The position numbers and the translations under genes are program-made. Below the pieces are notes generated by a model. It had not been told where the DNA came from, did no database searches, and saw nothing but the letters and a program-made list of their open reading frames with translations. A DNA stretch of 64,000 nucleotides from NCBI RefSeq assembly GCF_030209435.1, contig NZ_JARVRX010000001.1:744001-808000 (forward strand), in the 5' to 3' direction. Positions 35,292-46,204 of this stretch are shown here, piece after piece; position 1 is the stretch's first letter; every line of letters starts with the position of its first letter. Source of the DNA: Mycolicibacterium sp. lyk4-40-TYG-92. Lineage in GTDB: Bacteria; Actinomycetota; Actinomycetes; Mycobacteriales; Mycobacteriaceae.

Positions 35292-35897
35292 ATGGCTCGT
35301 TATACCGGACCCGCCACCCGCAAGTCGCGCCGTCTCGGCGTCGACCTCGTCGGTGACGATCAGTCGTTCGAAAAGCGCCCCTACCCGCCCGGCCAGCACG
35401 GCCGCGCGCGGATCAAGGAGAGCGAATACCGCACCCAGCTGCAGGAGAAGCAGAAGGCTCGCTTCACCTACGGCGTCATGGAGAAGCAGTTCCGCAAGTA
35501 CTACGAGGAAGCCAACCGCAAGGCTGGCAAGACCGGTGAGAACCTGCTGCAGATCCTCGAAAGCCGTCTGGACAACGTCGTGTACCGCGCCGGCCTGGCC
35601 CGTACCCGCCGGATGGCCCGTCAGCTGGTCAGCCACGGTCACTTCACCGTCAACGGTGTGAAGGTGAACATCCCGAGCTACCGGGTGTCGCAGTACGACA
35701 TCATCGACGTCAAGCCGAAGTCGCTGAACACCCTGCCGTTCCAGATCGCGCGCGAGGTCGCCGGCGAGCGTCCGGTGCCGTCGTGGCTGCAGGTTGTCGG
35801 CGAGCGTCAGCGCATCCTCGTGCACCAGCTGCCCGAGCGCGCCCAGATCGTCGTGCCGCTCACCGAGCAGCTGATCGTCGAGTTCTACTCGAAGTAA
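35292..35897 (+). CDS. rpsD: 30S ribosomal protein S4
   Basis: S4 is a primary 16S rRNA-binding assembly protein and, in other bacteria, the repressor of the alpha operon. The 201-residue protein carries the S4 RNA-binding domain (ESRLDNVVYRAGLARTRRMA, VSHGHFTVNGVKVNIPSYRV). It has no N-terminal zinc Cys cluster, so it is the C-minus form. A GGAGGA ribosome-binding site precedes the ATG. Confidence 0.99.
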   Translation: MARYTGPATRKSRRLGVDLVGDDQSFEKRPYPPGQHGRARIKESEYRTQLQEKQKARFTYGVMEKQFRKYYEEANRKAGKTGENLLQILESRLDNVVYRAGLARTRRMARQLVSHGHFTVNGVKVNIPSYRVSQYDIIDVKPKSLNTLPFQIAREVAGERPVPSWLQVVGERQRILVHQLPERAQIVVPLTEQLIVEFYSK

Positions 35898-37034
<1,137 letters not shown>

Positions 37035-37096
37035 ACAAGAAGTTCCGTCCCGGCCCTACCTGATACGGGGGCCGGCCCCAATTAGGAGAAGTTGCA

Positions 37097-37648
37097 ATGC
37101 CCAAACCCACTAAGGGTGCTCGCCTCGGCGGGTCGTCGTCGCACCAGGCCGCGATCCTGGCCAACCTGGCCACCTCGCTGTTCGAGCACGGCCGCATCAA
37201 GACCACTGATGCCAAGGCCCGGGCGTTGCGTCCGTACGCCGAGAAGCTCATCACCCACGCCAAGAAGGGCGCGCTGCACAACCGGCGCGAGGTGATGAAG
37301 AAGATCCGCGACAAGGACGTGGTGCACACCCTGTTCGCCGAGATCGCACCGCATTTCGCGGACCGCGAGGGCGGCTACACCCGCATCATCAAGGTCGAGA
37401 ACCGTAAGGGCGACAACGCCCCCATGGCCGTGATCGAGCTGGTCCGGGAGAAGACCGTCGTCTCCGAGGCCGACCGTGCGCGTCGCGCGGCCGCCGCTCA
37501 GGCGAAGGCTGCCGAGGCCGAGGCTCCCGCTGAGGAAGCCGCTGTCGAGGCTCCGGTTGCTGAGGTCGAAGCTGCCGACGAGGGCATCGCCGACGCTCAG
37601 ACCGCTGAGGCCGAGGCTGAGGCGACCGAGGATGAGGCCAAGTCCTAA
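37097..37648 (+). CDS. rplQ: 50S ribosomal protein L17
   Basis: L17 is a 50S subunit protein near the exit tunnel. The conserved core ([40 protein letters not shown]) covers about 120 residues. The remaining 60 residues form an Ala/Glu-rich acidic tail, normal for mycobacterial L17 and absent from E. coli. A perfect hairpin follows 16 bp after the stop. Confidence 0.98.
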   Translation: MPKPTKGARLGGSSSHQAAILANLATSLFEHGRIKTTDAKARALRPYAEKLITHAKKGALHNRREVMKKIRDKDVVHTLFAEIAPHFADREGGYTRIIKVENRKGDNAPMAVIELVREKTVVSEADRARRAAAAQAKAAEAEAPAEEAAVEAPVAEVEAADEGIADAQTAEAEAEATEDEAKS

Positions 37649-37664
37649 TCACGCTGTGAACGAC

Positions 37665-37694
37665 ATGCCCGCTACCGAATCAGGTAGCGGGCAT
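37665..37694. terminator. 12-bp perfect hairpin after rplQ, overlapping truA start
   Basis: Arms 37665-37676 and 37683-37694 are exact reverse complements with loop GAATCA. It begins at the proposed truA ATG, so one element may end the ribosomal operon transcript and also occlude truA translation initiation. Confidence 0.7.
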
Positions 37695-38528
37695 GTTCGT
37701 TTGCGGCTCGATATTTCTTACGACGGCACCGAATTCGCCGGTTGGGCACCGCAGGCCGGGCAGCGCACGGTTGCGGGTGTCATCGAGGAGACGCTGTCGA
37801 CGGTGTTCCGTGAGCCGGTACGTCTGGTCACGGCAGGCCGGACCGACACCGGGGTGCACGCCACCGGACAGGTTGCGCATGTCGACGTGCCTGCTGCCGC
37901 GCTGAGATTCGTCTATCCGCGTACGCCCCGCCCCGACGATCCGGAGTTCCTGCCGCTGGTGCGCCGGCTCGCGCGGTTCCTGCCCGCCGATGTGCGGGTG
38001 CGTCAGATCGGCCGGGCTGCACCGGGATTCGACGCCCGGTTCTCCGCGTTGCGGCGGCACTACGAATACCGGTTGTCGTTGGCGCCTTTCGGGGTCGAGC
38101 CGCAGCAGGCCCGCTTCATCATGCCGTGGTCGCGGCCGCTGGATCTGGAGGCGATGACGGCGGCGTCGCAGGAGTTGTTGGGGCTGCAGGATTTTGCCGC
38201 GTTCTGCCGATTCCGGGAGGGCGCGACGACCATCCGGGATCTGCAGCGCCTCGATTGGCAGCGCTCGGGTGATCTGGTCACCGCCCACGTGACGGCTGAT
38301 GCCTTCTGCTGGAACATGGTGCGGTCGCTCGTCGGTGCGCTGCTCGCTGTGGGGGAGGGTCGTCGCGAACCCGGTTGGATCGCAGGCCTTTTGGCGGCCG
38401 ACAGCCGGTCCAGCGAGTACGCCGCCGCTCCGGCGCGGGGCCTGACCCTGGTGTCGGTGGACTACCCGCCCGACGATCAGCTGGCGTCCCGGATCGCCGT
38501 CACCCGGGATTTACGCACGCTCGACTGA
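37665..38528 (+). CDS. truA: tRNA pseudouridine(38-40) synthase
   Basis: TruA converts U38-U40 of tRNA anticodon stems to pseudouridine. The ATG at 37665 gives 287 residues; GTG 37656 and TTG 37701 are in-frame alternatives, and no strong ribosome-binding site decides. Conserved [12 protein letters not shown] is followed by the catalytic Asp in [18 protein letters not shown] [18 protein letters not shown], then [20 protein letters not shown] and [18 protein letters not shown]. It follows rplQ as in other mycobacteria, and its start lies in a perfect hairpin. Confidence 0.96.
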   Translation: MPATESGSGHVRLRLDISYDGTEFAGWAPQAGQRTVAGVIEETLSTVFREPVRLVTAGRTDTGVHATGQVAHVDVPAAALRFVYPRTPRPDDPEFLPLVRRLARFLPADVRVRQIGRAAPGFDARFSALRRHYEYRLSLAPFGVEPQQARFIMPWSRPLDLEAMTAASQELLGLQDFAAFCRFREGATTIRDLQRLDWQRSGDLVTAHVTADAFCWNMVRSLVGALLAVGEGRREPGWIAGLLAADSRSSEYAAAPARGLTLVSVDYPPDDQLASRIAVTRDLRTLD

Positions 38529-38536
38529 GCGACGAC

Positions 38537-39262
38537 TCACGGGGCCGGCGGTGGGGGCGGGGCCAGGCGGGCGGCGACGAAGTCGGCGGCCTGAGCGACC
38601 ATGCCGGACCCGATATAGCCGTCCTGCAGGTGGTTCTGCCAGTCGCCCTGCAGCTGGGTGATGGTTTGCGGAAGTCCGTCCATGCAGACGGGATCGGCGC
38701 CGTTGCACTGGTCGATGGTGCGATCCAGGTAGGCCGGGCCGATGTTGGAGCCGCCCATGCGGTGGGTGACGTTGCCGAACAGCGCCACCGCCGCGATATG
38801 GGAGTCCATCCCCGGCGGTAGCGGCCTGTTGAATCCCCAACCCGGGCCGTCGGAGGTCAATGCCACGGCCGCCGATGCGGCGCCCAGCGAGTACCCGCCG
38901 ATGACCAAGCGGGTGTCGGGGCACCGCGCCGCCATGTCCTGAATACGCGAGCTGATGTCGTTGGCGCCCTGCGCGATTTCGACGTTGGCGGGATAGTTCA
39001 CCGCGTAGACCCCGACATTCAGGGGTGTCTTGGCGCGCAACGCATCTACGAATGCGGTTCCCACCCGGCCGGTGCCCGGTCGTTCGTTGCGACCGCGCGC
39101 AAAGATCACTTCCACCTGGGGACAGGGGTCAGCCGCTGCGGCACCGATGACGTCTGCAGGGGCTGCGGCCGTTGCCGCCACCAGTCCGGTGGCAACCGAC
39201 GCTGCCGCGCCGACCAGGGCGACGACAGACCGGACGGACGTCATGACGGAGCGGGGGGTCAT
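38537..39262 (-). CDS. Secreted cutinase-like esterase
   Basis: This 241-residue alpha/beta hydrolase of the cutinase (Culp) family is an esterase or phospholipase that probably acts on lipid esters in the envelope or outside the cell. A signal peptide ends near AAA-DPC. VEVIFARGRNERPGTGRVG is typical of Culp proteins, the nucleophile Ser is in VIGGYSLGAAS, the Asp is in NGADPVC, and a likely His is in WQNHLQDGYIG. The C-terminus ends in a Pro run. It is the last in a tandem of four minus-strand paralogues convergent with truA, the region of cut3/cut4 (Rv3451-Rv3452). Confidence 0.92.
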   Translation of the reverse strand: MTPRSVMTSVRSVVALVGAAASVATGLVAATAAAPADVIGAAAADPCPQVEVIFARGRNERPGTGRVGTAFVDALRAKTPLNVGVYAVNYPANVEIAQGANDISSRIQDMAARCPDTRLVIGGYSLGAASAAVALTSDGPGWGFNRPLPPGMDSHIAAVALFGNVTHRMGGSNIGPAYLDRTIDQCNGADPVCMDGLPQTITQLQGDWQNHLQDGYIGSGMVAQAADFVAARLAPPPPPAP

Positions 39263-39282
39263 GGCTGGAGTCTAGCTGCGCG

Positions 39283-39948
39283 TCAGAGCCGCGCCGCGAC
39301 GAACTTCGCGGCCTGGTTCACCATGCCGGACTTGATGTAGCCCGGCGCGAGGTGATCCTGCCATTCGGAACGCCATTTGTAGGGGCTGCTCGGGTTGCAG
39401 ATCGGATCGTCGGAATGGCAGAGATCGATGGTCCGATTCTGATACGTCGGGCTCAGTGCAGTGATGGGCAGGGCCCAGTTGGAGCCATTGCCGAAGAGCG
39501 CCACGGCCGCGATGTGCTGGTCGGCGCCCCGGGGCAGGGGACTGTTGAACGTGAAGGCCGAAATGGGCACCGCGATAACCAGATCGGTGGCAGCGGCGCC
39601 CAATGAGTAACCGCCGAGCACGATTTTGGTCGCCGGGCAGTTGCGGGCGAGCCATTGCACGCGCCGGCTCATGTCGTTGGCGCCGACGTCGACCTGGGTG
39701 TCCGCGGGGTAATTCACCGGGTACAGACCGATATTCGGGCCGCGGAGCTGACGCAGCGCGGTGACGAAGGCGGCGCCGACCTGCCCGGGGCCGGGCGGCT
39801 CCATCCGGCCGCGCGCGAACACCACTTCCGCGGGGGCGCAGGTGGCGGCGGCGTTCGCCACACCAATGTCAGTGAGTAGCACCGACATTGGTGCGACGCC
39901 GACAGTCAGGACAGTGATCAGCACACACAGCGTCCGGCGGCCAATCAC
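39283..39948 (-). CDS. Secreted cutinase-like esterase
   Basis: This 221-residue member starts at GTG 39948. The signal peptide ends near ANAAA-TC. AEVVFARGRMEPPGPGQVG, the nucleophile in VLGGYSLGAAATD, the Asp in HSDDPIC and the His in WQDHLAPGYIKSG are visible. GYSLG (not GYSQG) groups it with the neighbour at 38537. It lies 20 bp upstream of that gene and probably arose with it by duplication. Confidence 0.92.
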   Translation of the reverse strand: MIGRRTLCVLITVLTVGVAPMSVLLTDIGVANAAATCAPAEVVFARGRMEPPGPGQVGAAFVTALRQLRGPNIGLYPVNYPADTQVDVGANDMSRRVQWLARNCPATKIVLGGYSLGAAATDLVIAVPISAFTFNSPLPRGADQHIAAVALFGNGSNWALPITALSPTYQNRTIDLCHSDDPICNPSSPYKWRSEWQDHLAPGYIKSGMVNQAAKFVAARL

Positions 39949-40002
39949 AAATCCGATGGTATCCCGACGAATTGACGGTCTCGTCGAGAAAAGATGCCAG
40001 CC

Positions 40003-40668
40003 TTACAACAATCCGGCGACGAAGTGAGCCGCGTCGTTGGTCGGGCCGCCCGCGTAGGTCTTGTGCGCGGGCACGCTGTCCCCGTCGGTCTGGCAGATCG
40101 GATCGCCCGGGTTGCACAGGTCGATGACCTTGCCGCCCCACACCGGGCTCGCCGTCAACGGCAGACCCAACTTGGCGGACGGATTGCCGAACACCGCGAT
40201 TGCCGCGACGTGGCCGGCGGCCTCGGGCGGCAGCGGGTTGTTGAAGCCGATGCCCGGAACCGGGATGGCACCGATGACGTCCATCACCGCTGCGCCCTGG
40301 GAGTAGCCGCCGAGCACCTGCCGGGTGCCCGGGCAGTTCTCGGCCATCCACTGGATGTGGGCGCTGGCGTCGTTGGCGCCGTCGGCGGCGGCCAGGAAGT
40401 CGTACGAGGCCGGGTAGACGACGGCGTACGCCCCCACTGAGCGGCCGCCAACCTTGTTGCGCAGCTGGTTGACGAACGCCCCGCCGACCCGGCCCAGGCC
40501 CGGATCTTCGGACGTGCCGCGGGCGAACGTCACCTCGATGTCGGGGCAGTTGGCCGCGGCGGCGGTGCCGACGGCACCCAGGGACGGCGGCGTCAGCACA
40601 GTGATGCCGGCCATGACGACGGTGGTTGCGGTGCCGGCCAAGGCCCGGCGCAGTGCACTGATGATCAC
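40003..40668 (-). CDS. Secreted cutinase-like esterase
   Basis: The start is placed at GTG 40668 (221 residues), where the signal peptide VIISALRRALAGTATTVVMA begins; the frame stays open to 40710. IEVTFARGTSEDPGLGRVG, the nucleophile in VLGGYSQGAAVMD, the Asp in NPGDPIC and the His in VPAHKTYAGG identify a Culp cutinase with the GYSQG version of the motif. It pairs with the 40726 gene rather than the two GYSLG copies. Substrate specificity is unknown. Confidence 0.92.
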   Translation of the reverse strand: MIISALRRALAGTATTVVMAGITVLTPPSLGAVGTAAAANCPDIEVTFARGTSEDPGLGRVGGAFVNQLRNKVGGRSVGAYAVVYPASYDFLAAADGANDASAHIQWMAENCPGTRQVLGGYSQGAAVMDVIGAIPVPGIGFNNPLPPEAAGHVAAIAVFGNPSAKLGLPLTASPVWGGKVIDLCNPGDPICQTDGDSVPAHKTYAGGPTNDAAHFVAGLL

Positions 40669-40725
40669 ACCGAATCCTAACCGCGCCTGGCAGATGCGGT
40701 TCCGCGACAAACGCTCAGCGGCAGG

Positions 40726-41400
40726 TCACACGCGGGACGCGATGAACTGCGCGGCCTGCCCGATGTACTCGGACGACTCATAACGCGAGTGCGCGAACGG
40801 GTTTCGGCCGCGCGAGCAGATGGGGTCGCCCCACAGGCACAGATCGACCGAGCGGTTCGAGAACAGGCCCATGGAGTCCAGTGGGTGGCTGAACTTGGCC
40901 GACGGGTTACCGAAAACCGCGGCAGCCGCGACCCGGTTCGCGAGTTCCGGGGGCAGCGGCGGTGCCGAGCCGACATCGCCGACGCGGTCGCCCAGCGGAG
41001 GCACGCCCGCCAGCATGTCGACCACTGCGGCGCCCTGCGAGTACCCACCGAGCACGATCTTGGTGCTGGGGCACTGCTGCGCCATGGTCGCGATACGGTT
41101 CTGCGCGTCCGTCGCGCCGTCCTGCGCGGTGAGGAAGTCGTAGGACGCCGGGTAATCCACGGCGTAGCCGGTGACGGTGCGGCCGCCGACCAGGGGCTGC
41201 AGCGCGTCGACCAGAACCGACCCGACGCGGCCCATACCGGGGTCGTCGTGCGTACCGCGGGCGAAGATCACCTCGATGTTCGGGCACGGGTCCGCCTGGG
41301 CGGGTGCCGACGGCAGCAGCGCGGTTCCGGAGATGACGGTGGCGGCGAGTACGGCCACTCGGACCGACGTGCTGAGCAAGGTCACGCGGGCCATCTTCAC
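40726..41400 (-). CDS. Secreted cutinase-like esterase
   Basis: This 224-residue protein starts at GTG 41400 with a signal peptide ending near AQA-DPC. IEVIFARGTHDDPGMGRVG, the nucleophile in VLGGYSQGAAVVD, the Asp in LWGDPIC and the His in PFAHSRYESSEYIG are the cutinase triad motifs. It is the promoter-proximal copy of four, 9 bp after the EamA transporter gene on the same strand. Confidence 0.92.
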   Translation of the reverse strand: MKMARVTLLSTSVRVAVLAATVISGTALLPSAPAQADPCPNIEVIFARGTHDDPGMGRVGSVLVDALQPLVGGRTVTGYAVDYPASYDFLTAQDGATDAQNRIATMAQQCPSTKIVLGGYSQGAAVVDMLAGVPPLGDRVGDVGSAPPLPPELANRVAAAAVFGNPSAKFSHPLDSMGLFSNRSVDLCLWGDPICSRGRNPFAHSRYESSEYIGQAAQFIASRV

Positions 41401-41409
41401 ATATGGTGC

Positions 41410-42432
41410 TCAGCTACGGCCAATTGTTTGACCTGCTGGCAAACCCTCTGGGCTGTCGGGCCAATCGTCGTGCCAGGTCGCTTCGCCGCGGTCGCCTTGG
41501 CGGGCAAGCGCCAGGCCGGCCAGCACCACGACGCCGCCCAGCAATTGGACGCCGGTGACGGCCTCACCAAGCAGTGCCCAGGCCGCCAGTACGGCGAACA
41601 TCACCTCGGACAGGCCGACCAGCGAGGCGAACCGGGGCTGCAGGCGGGCGATGCCCATGATGCCGAAGGTGTAGGCCATCGCGGTCGGCACGATGGCCAG
41701 CGCGATGACAGGTACCAGCCAGGACGTCGTCAGGCCTGCCAGCGTGGTGGGGTGGCTGGTGAAGGCGAGCGGCATGACGCCGGAGACGCCCAGCAGGGCC
41801 ACGGCCGCGGCGCCGACGATCAGCCCGCCGGTGGCCAGGGTGATCGAGTGCAGGCCGGTGCCGTCGGCGCTGGCCTTGTCGGACATGACGAAGTAGCAGG
41901 CTGCACAGACGGCGGCGCCCACGCCCCAGCCGATCCCGGCCAGGCTGATCTGGACCCCGGTGTGGCTCCCGGGCCCGACCAGGCCGAGCACCAGCGTGAT
42001 GCCGGCGATGGCGATCGCGACGCCGGTGAGGGTCAGCGTGCTGGGGCGGCGCCGGGTCGTGGCCCACACCCAGCCGACGACCAGCAGGGGCGCGGCGTAC
42101 TCGAGCAGCAGTGCGACACCGACCGGCAGGTAGGTGACGGCATTGAAGTAGCACAGTTGGGCGCCCGCGATCGGGATGGCACCGTAGGCGACGACCGTCC
42201 CTTTGTGGCTCAGGGCTTCGCGCACCCAGCCTTTGCGCAGGATCGTCGCGACGACGGCCATGACCACCGCACCGCCGGTCAGCCGGGCGACCACCGCGGC
42301 GGTGGGACTCCAGCCGGCCTCGATCAGGGACTTGCCAAGGGCGCCCGCCATCCCGAAGGTGAAGGCAGATGCGACGGCGAAGATCATGCCGGTCCGGAAG
42401 TGGCCGGCCGTGGTGCCGTTCGACGCAGTCAC
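41410..42432 (-). CDS. EamA-family (DMT superfamily) transporter
   Basis: This 340-residue protein with ten predicted membrane segments has the two-fold EamA repeat (first near FAVASAFTFGMAGALGKSLI, second near GIGWGVGAAVCAACYFVMSD). GTG 42432 has GGAGG 6 bp upstream. RhtA/YdcZ-like exporters of amino acids or metabolites share this layout; the substrate is unknown. It is divergent from a CGNR regulator gene (75 bp between starts), which may regulate it. Confidence 0.9.
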   Translation of the reverse strand: MTASNGTTAGHFRTGMIFAVASAFTFGMAGALGKSLIEAGWSPTAAVVARLTGGAVVMAVVATILRKGWVREALSHKGTVVAYGAIPIAGAQLCYFNAVTYLPVGVALLLEYAAPLLVVGWVWATTRRRPSTLTLTGVAIAIAGITLVLGLVGPGSHTGVQISLAGIGWGVGAAVCAACYFVMSDKASADGTGLHSITLATGGLIVGAAAVALLGVSGVMPLAFTSHPTTLAGLTTSWLVPVIALAIVPTAMAYTFGIMGIARLQPRFASLVGLSEVMFAVLAAWALLGEAVTGVQLLGGVVVLAGLALARQGDRGEATWHDDWPDSPEGLPAGQTIGRS

Positions 42433-42507
42433 GGGCCACCTCCGATGATGTAATGAGTGAAGTTGGGATTGGTCATGACGCTACGGAGGGTGGGTGTAAC
42501 GAGTCAA

Positions 42508-43062
42508 ATGAATTTCAGTCATGACACGGAGCTCACGCTGCGCGCGGCGTGTGTGTTGGTCAACAGCGACCGGGTCGACGGCGACCAGCTGGCCGATCTG
42601 GCGGCCCTCGACGGGTATCTCAACCACTTCGGCTGGACGGGGCGACGCGACCGCGACACCGCGGAGCTGACCGCGGTGCACGGCCTGCGGGAGCGACTCG
42701 GATTGTTGTGGGCTGCCGCGGACGACGAGGAGGCGGTGGTCGGCCAGGTCAACGCCCTGCTCATCGACAACCGCGCCATGCCCTGGCTGACGCGCCACCC
42801 CGAGAATCCGGAGTGGCACCTGCACCTGGCGGCCGATCAGGACCCGCTGGTCCAGCGCATGGGCGCCGAGATGGCGATGGCGCTGGCCGACCTGATCCGC
42901 GCCGGGGAACTGCGCCGGCTCAAGACCTGCGCGGCGTCGGACTGCACCGCGGTGCTGATCGACATGTCGCGCAACCGATCCCGCATCTTCTGCGACACCG
43001 GCAACTGCGGCAACCGTCAGCACGTCGCGGCGTACCGCGAGCGCCGCGCCCGCGAGAACTGA
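42508..43062 (+). CDS. CGNR zinc-finger (ABATE-domain) putative regulator
   Basis: The ATG at 42508 gives 184 residues beginning [21 protein letters not shown] frame extension to 42457 exists but would reach the divergent promoter. The N-terminal ABATE-like ligand domain is followed by the C-terminal zinc finger: C in [14 protein letters not shown], then [20 protein letters not shown] carrying the CGNR signature. The family is thought to be DNA-binding and stress-related. It is divergent from the EamA gene and 73 bp before glpK. Confidence 0.88.
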   Translation: MNFSHDTELTLRAACVLVNSDRVDGDQLADLAALDGYLNHFGWTGRRDRDTAELTAVHGLRERLGLLWAAADDEEAVVGQVNALLIDNRAMPWLTRHPENPEWHLHLAADQDPLVQRMGAEMAMALADLIRAGELRRLKTCAASDCTAVLIDMSRNRSRIFCDTGNCGNRQHVAAYRERRAREN

Positions 43063-43135
43063 CGCCCGGCGGTCCGACGCGCCCGGCGTCGGATGCCGCA
43101 ATGCATCGCGGGACCGGGCCGCGTCTCCTACCGTG

Positions 43136-44692
43136 ATGTCCGACACCACAGTGTTCGAGCGGAAGGACGGGCCATTGGCCGAATTCGTAGCGGCCATCGA
43201 CCAGGGCACCACCAGCACCCGGGCGATGATCTTCGATCACTCAGGTCGTGAGGTCGGACGCCACCAGCTCGAACACGAGCAGATCCTGCCGCGGGCCGGG
43301 TGGGTCGAGCACAATCCCGTCGAGATCTGGGAGCGCACCGGCTCGGTGCTGCAGTCGGCGCTCAACCGCACGAGGCTGTCGGCATCGGATCTGGTGGCGC
43401 TCGGCATCACCAACCAGCGCGAGACGACCATGGTGTGGAACAAGCACACCGGCCGCCCGTACTACAACGCCATCGTGTGGCAGGACACCCGTACCGACCG
43501 CATCGCCTCGGCGCTGGAACGTGAGGGTCACGGCGACGTCATCCGCCGCAAGGCCGGCCTGCCGCCGGCGACCTACTTCTCCGGCGGCAAGATCCAGTGG
43601 ATTCTCGAGAACGTCGACGGCGTGCGCGAAGCCGCCGAGCGCGGTGACGCGATCTTCGGAACCTGCGACACCTGGGTGCTGTGGAACCTGACCGGCGGTA
43701 CGCGCGGCGGCGTGCACGTCACCGACGTCACCAACGCCAGTCGCACCATGCTGATGAATCTCGAGACCCTCGACTGGGACGACGAACTGTTGTCGTTCTT
43801 CGGAATTCCGCGCCAGATGCTGCCGACCATCGCGTCGTCGTCGGTGTCGGAGCCCTATGGACTGACCGCGGCCGACGGCCCGCTCGGCGCGCCGGTACCG
43901 GTCACCGGCATCCTCGGCGACCAACAGGCGGCCATGGTCGGGCAGGTGTGTCTGTCGGCAGGCGAGGCCAAGAACACCTATGGCACAGGCAATTTCCTGC
44001 TGCTGAACACCGGCGAGAAGATCGTGCGCTCGGAGCACGGTCTGCTGACGACGGTGTGCTATCGGTTCGGTGACGCGAAACCCGTCTACGCCCTGGAGGG
44101 TTCGATCGCCGTCACCGGATCGGCGGTGCAGTGGCTGCGGGACCAGTTGGGCATCATCGCGGGTGCCTCCGACAGCGAGACGCTGGCCCGCCAGGTCGAG
44201 GACAACGGTGGCGTCTACTTCGTGCCCGCGTTCTCGGGACTCTTTGCGCCGTACTGGCGTTCGGATGCGCGCGGCGCGATCGTCGGGCTGTCGCGGTTCA
44301 ACACCAACGCCCATATCGCCCGGGCCACGCTCGAGGCCATCTGCTACCAGAGCCGCGACGTCGTCGACGCCATGGCCGCGGACTCCGGCGTACACCTCGA
44401 GGTGCTGAAGGTCGACGGCGGCATCACCGCCAACGAACTGTGCATGCAGATCCAGGCCGACGTGCTGGGCGTCGAAGTGGTGAAACCCGTTGTCGCCGAG
44501 ACCACTGCGCTCGGCGCGGCCTATGCCGCCGGGCTCGGTGTCGGGTTCTGGTCGAACCCCGACGAGCTGCGCGCCAACTGGCTGGAGCACAAGCGCTGGG
44601 CGCCGTCGTGGGACGACGGGCAGCGCGCCGCCGGGTATGCCGGCTGGCAGAAGGCCGTCGGCCGCACCCTGGACTGGGTCGACGTCTCCTAG
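43136..44692 (+). CDS. glpK: Glycerol kinase
   Basis: GlpK phosphorylates glycerol to glycerol-3-phosphate with ATP. ATG 43136 (518 residues) is preferred over GTG 43133. It has the FGGY-kinase marks [43 protein letters not shown] and [12 protein letters not shown], and [20 protein letters not shown] near the C-terminus. It is a single-gene unit ending in a 24-bp perfect hairpin. No glpF or glpD is adjacent. Confidence 0.97.
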   Translation: MSDTTVFERKDGPLAEFVAAIDQGTTSTRAMIFDHSGREVGRHQLEHEQILPRAGWVEHNPVEIWERTGSVLQSALNRTRLSASDLVALGITNQRETTMVWNKHTGRPYYNAIVWQDTRTDRIASALEREGHGDVIRRKAGLPPATYFSGGKIQWILENVDGVREAAERGDAIFGTCDTWVLWNLTGGTRGGVHVTDVTNASRTMLMNLETLDWDDELLSFFGIPRQMLPTIASSSVSEPYGLTAADGPLGAPVPVTGILGDQQAAMVGQVCLSAGEAKNTYGTGNFLLLNTGEKIVRSEHGLLTTVCYRFGDAKPVYALEGSIAVTGSAVQWLRDQLGIIAGASDSETLARQVEDNGGVYFVPAFSGLFAPYWRSDARGAIVGLSRFNTNAHIARATLEAICYQSRDVVDAMAADSGVHLEVLKVDGGITANELCMQIQADVLGVEVVKPVVAETTALGAAYAAGLGVGFWSNPDELRANWLEHKRWAPSWDDGQRAAGYAGWQKAVGRTLDWVDVS

Positions 44693-44744
44693 GGATTTGT
44701 GCACGATTTTCCGCGGTCGGCGCGGAAAATCGTGCACAAATCCC
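44692..44744. terminator. 24-bp perfect inverted repeat after glpK
   Basis: Arms 44692-44715 and 44721-44744 are exact reverse complements with loop GTCGG. The left arm begins with the last base of the glpK stop codon. Each arm contains the self-complementary GTGCAC. It is much longer than needed for a terminator and may be a dispersed repeat. Confidence 0.8.
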
Positions 44745-44801
44745 CGAGGAAAACTGGCGTCGGGGCGGGTCTCTGCTCGCGGTTAGGCTGCTAGCCGGGG
44801 G

Positions 44802-46157
44802 ATGGACATGGCTCGCGGGCAGGGTGCGCAACTGGAGGCCAGTGGCCGGCGTTTTCAGACGCGGCGGTTGATCCACGCGCTGGTGCGTGGTGACGCCGCG
44901 ATGGTTGATGAACCGATTCGCGCGCAATCGATTTCGTATGCGGCGGGATGGCTCGCCGGGCTGCTGGGGGTGGCGGCGTGCGCGGTGATCGCGATCGCGT
45001 CTCCGGCGGGCCGGCTGGGTGACGCGCCGATCGTCATGGTCCGGGACACCGGCGCGCTGTACGTGCGCATCGGGTCGAGGTGGCATCCGGCGCTGAATCT
45101 GGCGTCGGCCCGGCTCGTCGCCAAGTCCGCGGCGAACCCGATACCGGTCGACGCCGATGCGATCGCGGGCGCACCGCGGGGTCCTCTCGTCGGAATTCCG
45201 GGTGCCCCAGCCGAATTGGGCCGGCCGATCGCGGCGGCGTCGTGGCAGGTGTGTGACAGTGGGCGGACGACGCTGATCGCCGGTGCGGACGCCGTCGGAC
45301 CGGACGGTGCGCGGCCGATCCTCGCGACGGCAGCCGGCGAGCACTTGGCAACCGCCTATCTCCTGTACGGGGGCAAGCGCGCCGCGGTGGATCTGCGTGA
45401 CCTCGCGGTGGTCAGGGCGCTGCGGCTCGACGGCGTCACGCCCCGGCAGGTGTCGCGGTCATTTCTCGACCTGTTGCCCGAACTTCCCGCCATCACGGCG
45501 CCGGCGATCCCGGGCCTGGGCACCAAGGGGCCCGGCGGTTTTGTCGTCGGTCAGGTGCTGCGGGTGAACCGCGCCGACGCACCGGAACACCACGTGGTCC
45601 TCAGCGGCGGCCTGCAGCGCGTCGGCGACGTCGCGGCCGACGTCATCCGGTTCACCCACGGGGTGGACGACGGTGACCTCCACATCGCGGCGCCGGCGGC
45701 CATCGCGGCCGTTCCCGCCGTCCATGACCTTGCGGTGTCGACGTTTCCGGACCAGGCGAAACCGCCGCTGCCGAGCGAGGCTCCGGTCTGCGCACGATGG
45801 CGCTCGGACGACGGCCGCGCCGATACCGTTGTCGGACAGGGGAAACCGGGGGCGGCCGCGGTGGCGCTGGCGCAAGACGACGGCGACGGGCCGAACATCG
45901 ACGCCGTGGCGGTACCGCCGGGTCGGTACGCCTACGTGCATGCCACCGGGGTCACCGGGGGATCGGTGACGGGCCCGCTGTACCTGGTGTCGGACAGCGG
46001 CGTGCGGTACGGCATCCACGACGCCGAGACAGCGAAATATCTCGGGGTGGAGGGTGCGCCGCTGGCCGCGCCCTGGCCGCTGCTGGTGCGGTTGCCAGGT
46101 GGTCCGGAATTGAGTGTGGCGGCGGCCGAGGTGCAGCGCGACGGCCTGTCGCGGTAG
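44802..46157 (+). CDS. eccB4: ESX-4 type VII secretion membrane protein EccB4
   Basis: EccB is a single-pass core component of the type VII secretion complex with a large periplasmic domain. The 451-residue protein (or start at ATG 44808) has the cytoplasmic EASGRRFQTRRLIHALVRGD, membrane helix AAGWLAGLLGVAACAVIAIA, then a periplasmic domain containing WQVCDS and APVCARW Cys. It is separated from the other ESX-4 genes by about 10 kb, whereas in M. tuberculosis eccB4 adjoins mycP4. Orientation relative to mycP4 (convergent) is kept. Confidence 0.93.
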   Translation: MDMARGQGAQLEASGRRFQTRRLIHALVRGDAAMVDEPIRAQSISYAAGWLAGLLGVAACAVIAIASPAGRLGDAPIVMVRDTGALYVRIGSRWHPALNLASARLVAKSAANPIPVDADAIAGAPRGPLVGIPGAPAELGRPIAAASWQVCDSGRTTLIAGADAVGPDGARPILATAAGEHLATAYLLYGGKRAAVDLRDLAVVRALRLDGVTPRQVSRSFLDLLPELPAITAPAIPGLGTKGPGGFVVGQVLRVNRADAPEHHVVLSGGLQRVGDVAADVIRFTHGVDDGDLHIAAPAAIAAVPAVHDLAVSTFPDQAKPPLPSEAPVCARWRSDDGRADTVVGQGKPGAAAVALAQDDGDGPNIDAVAVPPGRYAYVHATGVTGGSVTGPLYLVSDSGVRYGIHDAETAKYLGVEGAPLAAPWPLLVRLPGGPELSVAAAEVQRDGLSR

Positions 46158-46204
46158 CGCCCCGGCGGGTTTGCCCTGGTGGCCGCTGGGGCATCCCAGG
46201 TGCC

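Noticed and set aside
43099..43131. CTCCTAC before glpK resembling the ECF -10 element
   Set aside because: The sequence 20 bp upstream is CAATGC, not GTTGTC, so the paired element is missing.
45797..46204. Upstream extension of the YbdK-like gene into eccB4
   Set aside because: Arg/Gly-rich shadow of eccB4; the conserved N-terminus begins at ATG 46205.
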